Part shown: one piece after another, positions 6,181 through 11,903 of the stretch
Layout of the letters: each line of letters starts with the position of its first letter
How positions within the stretch are numbered: the stretch's first letter is position 1
NCBI GenBank assembly: GCA_041747075.1
Contig: JBGTFW010000130.1
Location: 1-15,844 of the forward strand
Origin: CAJQPP01 sp041747075
GTDB lineage: Bacteria; Planctomycetota; Planctomycetia; Pirellulales; Pirellulaceae
Direction: 5' to 3'
DNA: 15,844 nucleotides
The notes under the pieces: generated by a model
Told to the model about the DNA's origin: nothing
What the model saw: the letters and a program-made list of their open reading frames with translations, nothing else
Databases searched by the model: none
Translations under genes and position numbers: made by a program

Positions 6181-8928
6181 CTACTGCCCGGCAAGTTGGC
6201 GGACCTGGCGGACCAGATCGACCAGTTCAGCGCGGTGGCCGCCCGGGTCGTCGCCCATCGATGAAGCCGCGGAGTTTTCAATCTCCGACAACTGCCAGGT
6301 TCCACCGTAGCGGGACTGGCGAAGTTTCATCCCAAAGGCCGCGACGCTCGCCGCGAAACGGAAATCGCGCGACGCCTGGTCAAAACCCGTCTCCGCGTCC
6401 TGGACCGGCACTTCCATCAATTCGCTTTCCTGTGCCTCGGGTTGCTTGTAGCGGAGCGACAACATCATCAACTCACCGTCACGCGCTGCGTCCGTCAGCG
6501 ACTCGTCGGTCACCGGTGCCGGTTGCGACGCGGCGGCGGGGACCGTTTGGTAACGCAATTGCGCCGGTTCGCTCGTACTTGTCGGAGTCGGTGCCGAAGT
6601 CGGGACGATTTCGTACAGAGCCGTAACGGTGTGGCCCGCGCCGATGTCCCCGGCGTCAACCCGGTCGTTCGCAAAATCCTCGTTCCGCAAGGCGCGGTTT
6701 TCGTAACCGATCAACCGGTACGCGGCTACCTCGGCCGGGTTGAACTCGATTTGCAATTTGACATCCCTCGCGATGGTTAGCAGCGTGCCGGACATTTCGG
6801 CGACCAGTACCTTTTGGGCTTCGCGAATCGAGTCGATGTAGGCGTACTGTCCGTTTCCGTTGTCGGCGATCTTTTCCAGCTTCGCGTCCTTGAGATTTCC
6901 CGTGCCGAATCCGAAAACGGAGAGAAAAATCCCGCGTTCCGCCTCGGACTTGATCAGCCGTACCAGATCGTCATCGCTGGTAACGCCGACGTTGAGGTCG
7001 CCGTCGGTCGCCAGAAGGACGCGATTGGTTCCCTCCTCGATAAAATGCCGCGCGGCCAGGTCATACGCGGTCTGGATTCCCGCGCTGCCGTGCGTGGAAC
7101 CGCCCGCGGAGAGACCATTGATCACGTCGCGAATTCTCTGTTTCTGGTCGCCGCTGACCGGTTCCAGTCGCACGCCCGCGTCGTTGGCGTAGGTGACGAT
7201 CGAGACGCGATCGTTTTCGGTCAACTGATCAACGAGCAGTAGCATGGCGCGTTGCAACAGCGGCAGTTTGTCGGCACTGGACATCGACCCGGAGACGTCA
7301 ATGAGAAAGACGAGGTTGGAGGGGGGCCGGTCATCGCGGGGAATTTCGCGCCCTTTCAGTCCGACTCGCACCAGTTTGTGGGCGGGTTGCCAGGGGCACG
7401 CGGCGACTTCCAGGTGAACGGCAAACGGCCGCGCGTCCGTCGGATGAGGATAGTCATAACTGAAGTAGTTAATCATCTCCTCGATGCGAACTGCGGCGGG
7501 GGGCGGCAATTGTCCGCCCGTAATGAAGCGGCGAACGTTGGCATAGGAAGCCGTATCGACATCGATCGAGAACGTGGTCAGTGCATGGTTGCCGATCGGC
7601 CGGCGGAATGAATTCTCGGGGGGCAGTTCGTATTGTTCTGAGGAATGCTGCTGACGCTGACGATACTCGTCCAAACGACGGCGGATTTCGGCGAGTCGCT
7701 CGAGTCGCTCGCGCAGGTTATCCCGACGCGCGCGCCAGTACGCAATATTCTCATTGCTCATTTCCGCGTCCGTCGCGGCCTCGCGGTCCCCGGAATCACG
7801 TTTTTCAGGCGCGGCGGAGGCGTCGTCCGCAACTTCCAGTTTTGCCAATTTTTGATCATAAAACGCCAACTCCGCTTCGTAGTCCTGCAAGAGTTTTTGG
7901 GATTCCGAATCAGGATATAAATCAATAGCCTGCTTCACGACGTCCAACCCACCGACTTGTTCAAATGAGTCTCCAAAGGACAATTGATCGGCAGGTCGTT
8001 CCGATTCCAGCACAGCTAATACTTCATCCTGATCTTTACTCCCAATACGCAACTGTTCACCCCGCAACTGTTCACCCGTAATCGTATCGAATGTGTACGT
8101 CTCAACGCCGTCGATAAGATTAAGATTGATATTTCCGTCATTCGACCGGATGCCGCCCATCGTTGTCGAGCCGCCATCGGGCACGTCCTCGGTCGAAGTA
8201 ATCGTGGTATCGGCAAGACTGGGCAACGGCACGGTCGGTTCGGAATCGTCAGCAGTAATGATGATGTTCGGTGTAACACCCAGAACCATTTCGCTCGAGG
8301 TCCCCGGTTCAATTTGGCGTTTGAGGGACTCGACCGATCCGCCATCGACCTTATCATCGCCTGACGCAAAGTCGTTCGCTTTGAACTTATTCACCTCCCT
8401 GCCCGTCATACTTCCGCCCAGATTTGTGTTGGATTCGACGAACGAATCGTAATCGCCAAGTTCCCATACGCCGCCCAATATTCTGGTTTGCTGACCATTT
8501 AACCCGGCGACTCCCTCGATTGGGTGATCGAGCGTCGATTGGTAGAGCGTAAATCCAATCCCGGCGGCCAGCAGGAGCGTCGCCGCCAGTGCCGCCAGCC
8601 GGACACGTGCCCGAAAACGTGAAGCGAACTTGGCGGGTGTAACCATCGATTCCTTTCCGACCCGCTTCTCCGAAGACGTGAATTCATCGTCAATTGCTGC
8701 CAACAATTCCGACGCGGCATCCTGGCTGGCCAATTCCGCCAGTTGCGAATCGCTCGCGGCGCGGACCAGTTGTCCGAGACGGCGAAGCCGCTCGATCTCG
8801 TCGGCCAAACGCGGATCGCTGTCGATGCAGACCTGCCAGGCTCGTTGCTCGTCGGGCGGCAACTCGTTGAGAGCCAGCGCCGTCAGGTCGGGCGATGTTT
8901 CCGGGTGATTATCGTGGTTACGGTTCAT
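6181..8928 (-). CDS. Membrane-anchored von Willebrand A protein (YfbK-like) with anti-sigma-like N-terminus
   Basis: A 915-aa protein. Residues 12-55 (LTALALNELPPDEQRA..., then DPRLADEIERLRRL) resemble the cytoplasmic head of zinc-less anti-sigma factors; a membrane span follows at about 110-130 (LAALAATLLLAAGIGFTLY). Residues 135-435 are a variable acidic and polar linker. A YfbK-type vWA N-region starts near 438 (NSFRRPIGNHALTTFSIDVD), and the vWA domain near 538 has an intact MIDAS: D544-x-S546-x-S548, T611 region and TDGD 641-644. It ends with a C-terminal domain typical of YfbK/DUF3520 proteins. It follows the ECF sigma gene by 44 nt and is probably its membrane regulator, with the vWA part outside the cytoplasm sensing metal-dependent ligands. 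The regulatory role is inferred from order and N-terminus. No good Shine-Dalgarno precedes ATG 8928. Confidence 0.9.
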   Translation of the reverse strand: MNRNHDNHPETSPDLTALALNELPPDEQRAWQVCIDSDPRLADEIERLRRLGQLVRAASDSQLAELASQDAASELLAAIDDEFTSSEKRVGKESMVTPAKFASRFRARVRLAALAATLLLAAGIGFTLYQSTLDHPIEGVAGLNGQQTRILGGVWELGDYDSFVESNTNLGGSMTGREVNKFKANDFASGDDKVDGGSVESLKRQIEPGTSSEMVLGVTPNIIITADDSEPTVPLPSLADTTITSTEDVPDGGSTTMGGIRSNDGNINLNLIDGVETYTFDTITGEQLRGEQLRIGSKDQDEVLAVLESERPADQLSFGDSFEQVGGLDVVKQAIDLYPDSESQKLLQDYEAELAFYDQKLAKLEVADDASAAPEKRDSGDREAATDAEMSNENIAYWRARRDNLRERLERLAEIRRRLDEYRQRQQHSSEQYELPPENSFRRPIGNHALTTFSIDVDTASYANVRRFITGGQLPPPAAVRIEEMINYFSYDYPHPTDARPFAVHLEVAACPWQPAHKLVRVGLKGREIPRDDRPPSNLVFLIDVSGSMSSADKLPLLQRAMLLLVDQLTENDRVSIVTYANDAGVRLEPVSGDQKQRIRDVINGLSAGGSTHGSAGIQTAYDLAARHFIEEGTNRVLLATDGDLNVGVTSDDDLVRLIKSEAERGIFLSVFGFGTGNLKDAKLEKIADNGNGQYAYIDSIREAQKVLVAEMSGTLLTIARDVKLQIEFNPAEVAAYRLIGYENRALRNEDFANDRVDAGDIGAGHTVTALYEIVPTSAPTPTSTSEPAQLRYQTVPAAASQPAPVTDESLTDAARDGELMMLSLRYKQPEAQESELMEVPVQDAETGFDQASRDFRFAASVAAFGMKLRQSRYGGTWQLSEIENSAASSMGDDPGGHRAELVDLVRQVRQLAGQ
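8048..8077. repeat. 15-bp in-frame tandem duplication inside the vWA gene
   Basis: CGCAACTGTTCACCC occurs twice back to back (8048-8062, 8063-8077), giving a duplicated five-residue GEQLR in the variable linker of the vWA protein. The duplication keeps the frame, consistent with a tolerant, rapidly evolving linker. Confidence 0.85.
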
Positions 8929-8972
8929 CGATTAACTCTCGACTCTGGATTCTTAACTCTTAACTCTGGACT
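8929..8972. repeat. Simple-sequence spacer between sigma factor and vWA genes
   Basis: The 44-nt gap is made of variants of ACTCTGGA, TTAACTCT and CTCGACTCT, and the same pattern continues to about 9005 into the 3' end of the sigma gene. It looks like slippage-generated filler. There is no room for a separate promoter or terminator, so the two genes are probably co-transcribed. Confidence 0.75.
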
Positions 8973-9515
8973 CTAAACTCTCGACTCTCTCGACTCTCTC
9001 GACTCACCAACGTCCCGTCGCAATCGCGCGATCGCGCGGTGGACCAGTACGCGGATTGAGTTCTCCGGGCGATCCATCACTTCGGATATCTCCGAGTAAC
9101 TAAAGCCGCCCGACCACAAATCAATCGCCTCGCGCTGCGAATCGGGCAAGCTCTCAATTCGTCGCCGCACCAGTTCGTACAACTCGCGCTCCGCGACCTC
9201 GTCCCGCTCCGCACCCGACTCGTCGATCACGTCACCGTGAATCGAACCGTTTCGGCTCGCCGAAAAACGCGACTGGCGGCGCTGTTCGTCGATCGCGCGG
9301 TTGCGGCAGACACGAAAGAGCCACGAATCGAGTTTTCCTGGCCGCGAATCGGGCGCGATCCGGCATAACTGCAAAAAAGCGTGCTGAACCACGTCCTGGG
9401 CGCACGATTGCCTGCCGCCAAAAAACCGGCTCGTGTATCGGACCAGTCGGGGATGCAGCCTGCGGGCCGCGTCAACGATCAGGTCTCGAAACTCGTTGTC
9501 AGGCAATCGGTCCAT
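8973..9515 (-). CDS. ECF-type RNA polymerase sigma factor
   Basis: About 180 aa, the usual size of an extracytoplasmic-function sigma factor. Region 2 lies at about residues 15-80, with AQDVVQHAFLQL (2.2) and LDSWLFRVCRNRAIDEQRR (2.3-2.4, -10 recognition). A short acidic linker follows, then region 4 (about 115-170) with the helix-turn-helix GFSYSEISEVMDRPENSIRV for -35 binding and RAIARLRRD after it. ATG 9515 is chosen; a GTG at 9524 in frame is possible and neither has a strong ribosome site. The vWA/anti-sigma-like gene directly downstream is the probable membrane regulator. The last residues (ESRESRESRV) are encoded by a GACTCTCTC simple repeat and look like an accidental tail added after the conserved domain. 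Confidence 0.93.
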   Translation of the reverse strand: MDRLPDNEFRDLIVDAARRLHPRLVRYTSRFFGGRQSCAQDVVQHAFLQLCRIAPDSRPGKLDSWLFRVCRNRAIDEQRRQSRFSASRNGSIHGDVIDESGAERDEVAERELYELVRRRIESLPDSQREAIDLWSGGFSYSEISEVMDRPENSIRVLVHRAIARLRRDVGESRESRESRV

Positions 9516-9646
9516 CTCGACCACTTTCGCGTTTTCGTTCGTCGATCACAAGGTTTGACGGCCAGACGGCGATTCTGTTTCAGAAAAAACAACGGCCCAG
9601 GAAGAAATTCAGTGGCTGCGGTGGTCGGGGAGGCTGAAGGCGGTTC
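9516..9646. other. Gap between parE and the sigma factor gene
   Basis: About 130 bp with no gene. It must hold the promoter of the sigma/vWA pair if that is independent of the upstream ParDE transcript. On the minus strand GCCGTC-TG-GCCGTC (9556-9569 area) is a short direct repeat, and an AT-rich tract lies near 9580-9595, but I cannot assign a -35/-10 pair. No clear terminator hairpin follows parE. Confidence 0.4.
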
Positions 9647-9931
9647 CTAAAGTGACCGGATATCCCGTTCCCCTGAAATCACACGGGCGACTTCGATTCC
9701 ACCGTCGATCGCCCGATAGAAAATAACGTAACGCCCCACGATGCTACTGCGAATCGAGTTCCCATATTCCGGGCGCGATTCACCAGCCTCCGGATTTGCC
9801 GCAATGAATCTGCATTTTCGTTCAATCTTCTCAACCCAATTCGCCGCCGTGCCTGCTTTGTCCCGTGCGATGTAATCAAAAATGTCCGAAAGGTCTTGTC
9901 GGGCTGCAGGCGAAAAAACCAACGTCGCCAT
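9647..9931 (-). CDS. parE: ParE/RelE-family toxin of a type II toxin-antitoxin system
   Basis: A 94-aa protein with the compact ParE/RelE fold pattern: an N-terminal strand VFSPAARQDLSDIFDYIA, a helix pair, then RPEYGNSIRSSIVGRYVIFYR and the C-terminal VARVISGERDIRSL, where the GxRDI motif is characteristic of ParE-like toxins. ParE proteins poison DNA gyrase whereas RelE proteins cleave mRNA on the ribosome; sequence alone does not decide the target, though the C-terminal motif favours ParE. Its ATG touches the TAG stop of the antitoxin gene with no gap, so translation is coupled and antitoxin is made first. It is the last gene of the apparent 10-kb-side polycistron. Confidence 0.92.
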   Translation of the reverse strand: MATLVFSPAARQDLSDIFDYIARDKAGTAANWVEKIERKCRFIAANPEAGESRPEYGNSIRSSIVGRYVIFYRAIDGGIEVARVISGERDIRSL

Positions 9932-10174
9932 CTATCCCGCCCTGTCGTCGATCGGTTTTGCGCGTTTGCGCAATTCCGCAAACACCATGTCGCCATCGAT
10001 CCCCATTCCGTCGTTCAGTTCGTCGAGACCCCTCTGAATATCGGTTCGCAACGCTTGACGACTCATCAACAACCGAACGCCTTCAACGACGGCGTCCGTT
10101 GCCGATTCATATTCGCCGGATGCGACGAGGCCCTCGACAAATTGCATCGCATCGTTTGGCAAGTCGATATTCAT
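9932..10174 (-). CDS. parD: ParD-family antitoxin
   Basis: An 80-aa antitoxin. The N-terminal MNIDLPNDAMQFVEGLVASG and EYESATDAVVEGVRLL form the ribbon-helix-helix DNA-binding region (about residues 1-42), and the charged C-terminal tail (RTDIQRGLDELNDG onwards) is the part that normally wraps the toxin. ATG 10174 is preferred over TTG 10180 because GGAG lies 7 nt upstream and the protein then starts with the beta strand of the ribbon. It is expected to neutralise the adjacent ParE and repress its own promoter. It starts 2 nt after the stop of a small upstream ORF, so it may also be read from the operon starting at the M50 gene. Confidence 0.9.
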   Translation of the reverse strand: MNIDLPNDAMQFVEGLVASGEYESATDAVVEGVRLLMSRQALRTDIQRGLDELNDGMGIDGDMVFAELRKRAKPIDDRAG

Positions 10175-10176
10175 CT

Positions 10177-10515
10177 TCAAACTCCAGGTCTTGTGACCGG
10201 ATTGACCGGCAACTTGCGCGACGGACCCCGAAAGTGGGCGCGCACAATCAGTATAGGCCGTGGAGGCGGGGCAGGGACAGTCCTCGTCCGACGCAAGCGA
10301 GTGGACAGGTCGAGGCCCTCGTCAATCAATCGACTGTCCGTGCGACTCCAGAACATAACCAGTTGCGGTTGAACAATGCGGGCCAGGACCAGGTTGCCGG
10401 GACGTGAGACAGTCCAGTTCCCAAAAGACTTTGATCCGGCCGCCGGCCCGGCCAGAATCTCGACATCGTCAACGCGCGCGGGATGATCTTGCGGACCGTG
10501 AAGCGGCGGCCGCAT
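10177..10515 (-). CDS. Small uncharacterised ORF coupled to the RING gene
   Basis: A 112-codon frame whose ATG shares its A with the TGA stop of the RING-like gene (TGATG), a classical translational-coupling arrangement, and whose own TGA ends 2 nt before the parD ATG. The first two-thirds contains protein-like stretches (DDVEILAGPAAG, GNLVLARIVQPQLVMFWS); the C-terminal third is proline- and arginine-rich and less convincing, and contains the candidate parD -10. No domain is recognised. It does not show an obvious ubiquitin-like fold or a terminal GlyGly. In this GC-rich sequence a 112-codon frame may arise by chance, so the case rests on spacing and codon choice in its first part. The alternative is a plain 340-bp intergenic region. 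Confidence 0.35.
   Translation of the reverse strand: MRPPLHGPQDHPARVDDVEILAGPAAGSKSFGNWTVSRPGNLVLARIVQPQLVMFWSRTDSRLIDEGLDLSTRLRRTRTVPAPPPRPILIVRAHFRGPSRKLPVNPVTRPGV
10194..10209. promoter_or_regulatory. Candidate ParD operator: two direct TGACCGG repeats
   Basis: TGACCGG is repeated at 10194-10200 and 10203-10209 (9-bp period), 20-35 bp upstream of the parD start. GGTC-ACAA-GACC on the minus strand forms a small inverted repeat overlapping the proximal copy. Short spaced repeats upstream of a ribbon-helix-helix antitoxin are where autorepression sites are usually found. This is positional inference only. Confidence 0.3.
10250..10255 (-). promoter_or_regulatory. Candidate -10 element for parDE
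   Basis: TATACT on the minus strand, 75 nt upstream of the parD ATG. Only a poor -35 match (GTCCCT/TGTCCC region, about 10273-10279) lies at the right distance. It would allow parDE to be transcribed separately from the genes upstream. Confidence 0.25.
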
Positions 10516-11243
10516 CACCCAACCCGCGCAAAACGCGTTTCGTTGCAGGCGTACATCCCGCACTTGCCGTTGTACATCCAGCAGTCGTGGCAATGGGGCG
10601 TCTTGCACCGCACGCACAACACCATCTCCCCCTCAATGTCGCTGCTGCACACCGGGCACTGCGTCTGTTCGACTGTCGCGATCACATCGTCGTGAAAATC
10701 AATGTCGTCGCTCATCGTCAGCAGGAACTGGTCAAACAGTTCAAGCGAGTACCGCACGAAATCGTCAAGCGGCTCGGGTTGCCGCAAGTAACCGCTGCGC
10801 GTAATCGTCAGCCAGCCCCGGTCGATCGTGACCCACAACTCGTGTTCGGGTTTCATTCGGGCCAACTGGTCGATCTGCCAGCGAACTCCGGGAGAAATCA
10901 GCCGCCGTGCGGCTTCGGCGCTGTTCGAAACGACCTTCAGCGCCTTGCGTTCGCCGAATTCCATTTCAACGACTGGAGCGAAGCGCAACCCCCGATTTTT
11001 GGCTTCCGCATTCGCGCCGCGTATTTCCAGCCTCAGGGCGCGTAACGGCCAGCCGATTCGTATTTCGGTTGACTTGCGAGGTACGCCCAGACGACGGCGC
11101 ACGCACTGGACGCGACAAGCCGTCTGCTTGTAGACAAACGTCGCGGCGGGCAATCGAAAGAGGCGAACCGGTGCGAACCACCCGCCATATCGCAAGGCGA
11201 CTTGCTCAAATGCCGACGACCAGTTGCTGATTCCGGGAAACAC
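10515..11243 (-). CDS. RING-like zinc-finger protein (prokaryotic RING family 1-like), putative E3
   Basis: A 242-aa protein. The C-terminus holds a cross-brace zinc finger: C196-x2-C199, C210-x2-C213, H217/C218 with C221, C228 and C233, in a pattern close to prokaryotic RING finger family 1 (CPVC ... CxxC-x4-[HC]xxCW-x6-C-x4-C). W222 follows the sixth ligand as in RING/PHD folds. Residues 1-190 are an unassigned, mostly beta-plus-helix domain ending in PLDDFVRYSLELFDQFLLT; no membrane span is seen. It starts at GTG 11243, 8 nt after the E2-like stop. RING fingers in eukaryotes recruit E2s, and its position after the E2-like gene suggests the same partnership here. The zinc finger is clear; E3 activity is inferred from family and context. 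Confidence 0.82.
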   Translation of the reverse strand: MFPGISNWSSAFEQVALRYGGWFAPVRLFRLPAATFVYKQTACRVQCVRRRLGVPRKSTEIRIGWPLRALRLEIRGANAEAKNRGLRFAPVVEMEFGERKALKVVSNSAEAARRLISPGVRWQIDQLARMKPEHELWVTIDRGWLTITRSGYLRQPEPLDDFVRYSLELFDQFLLTMSDDIDFHDDVIATVEQTQCPVCSSDIEGEMVLCVRCKTPHCHDCWMYNGKCGMYACNETRFARVG

Positions 11244-11251
11244 GCGGGCGA

Positions 11252-11896
11252 CTAATCAATGAAGTGAATCCCGGTACTCTCCCGCGCATCGGTCCGCCCC
11301 GCCTCAATCCGCATGATCTGCGAGCGGGCCTCGCGCGAATCGACTTTGACACGCCGGCGCTTGTGTCGGTAACGAACGATGTTGGCAAGCGAACGACGGA
11401 CCGACAGGGTCCGCGAATCGAGCGGAAATTCCAAAGCGGTTTGGGTGGCAAACCATCGACTCGCCGCACCGTTGATCGCGATTTCCGCGTCGATGTATGC
11501 GCATCGAATGGCGTCCCAGATCCGCTCAATGACGACGTCGATCGACATGTCGGCTTGCCAGGAAATGCCGACGTCCGGCAAGGTGGCAAGGCCGTCGGGA
11601 GCGACATTGGGGTGAAAGAGGGGCGTCAACACGCGAACACCCACGGGCGAGGAAGGCTCGCCCACAGGCGAGGAAAGCTCGCCCGCCGCGAACGTCAATT
11701 CAACGTCGTGATGGTCGCCCAGAGAGTACGCGTCGGGTTCGGGACCGCCACTGGTCAGACCTTTTCCGGCAAACGTGATTCGCCATGTCATTGCGGATTG
11801 ATCGTCCTGGTCACCGCTTCGCGACACGGTGATCCAGTCGTGGGTTTCCGCGAGCTTTTCCAACGTTTGCCAGTTCGTTTTTCCTTCCGTTGTCAT
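11252..11896 (-). CDS. E2-like (ubiquitin-conjugating fold) protein, catalytic Cys replaced
   Basis: A 214-aa protein from ATG 11896, 7 nt after the JAB stop. Residues 62-150 fit the E2 core: a strand DVELTFA, VRVLTPLFHPNV with the signature H95-P96-N97, a W113 matching the Trp after the active site, helix VVIERIWDAIRCAY and the INGAASRWF segment that matches the P-N-x-AA-x-x-W end of E2s. In ubiquitin E2s the catalytic Cys lies eight residues after the Asn of HPN; here that residue is Thr105 and the only Cys (C132) lies in a later helix. It may thus be UEV-like or use another mechanism. A palindromic repeat interrupts residues 73-86. The C-terminus (160-214) is basic. A longer frame to 12181 was not used because it overlaps the JAB gene. 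Confidence 0.78.
   Translation of the reverse strand: MTTEGKTNWQTLEKLAETHDWITVSRSGDQDDQSAMTWRITFAGKGLTSGGPEPDAYSLGDHHDVELTFAAGELSSPVGEPSSPVGVRVLTPLFHPNVAPDGLATLPDVGISWQADMSIDVVIERIWDAIRCAYIDAEIAINGAASRWFATQTALEFPLDSRTLSVRRSLANIVRYRHKRRRVKVDSREARSQIMRIEAGRTDARESTGIHFID
11646..11685. repeat. Two palindromic GGGCGAG...CTCGCCC repeats inside the E2-like gene
   Basis: Hairpins GGGCGAG-GAAGG-CTCGCCC (11646-11664) and AGGCGAG-GAAAG-CTCGCCC (11667-11685) follow each other with a 21-bp period. They are read in frame as SSPVGE and SSPVG in the E2-like protein. The structure is that of a dispersed palindromic repeat rather than ordinary coding sequence, so an insertion into the gene is inferred. Confidence 0.8.
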
Positions 11897-11903
11897 CGTT
11901 CCC

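Noticed and set aside
10177..10617. Long version (146 codons) of the small ORF
   Set aside because: It overlaps the RING zinc-finger coding region by about 100 bp; only the portion from ATG 10515 is plausible.
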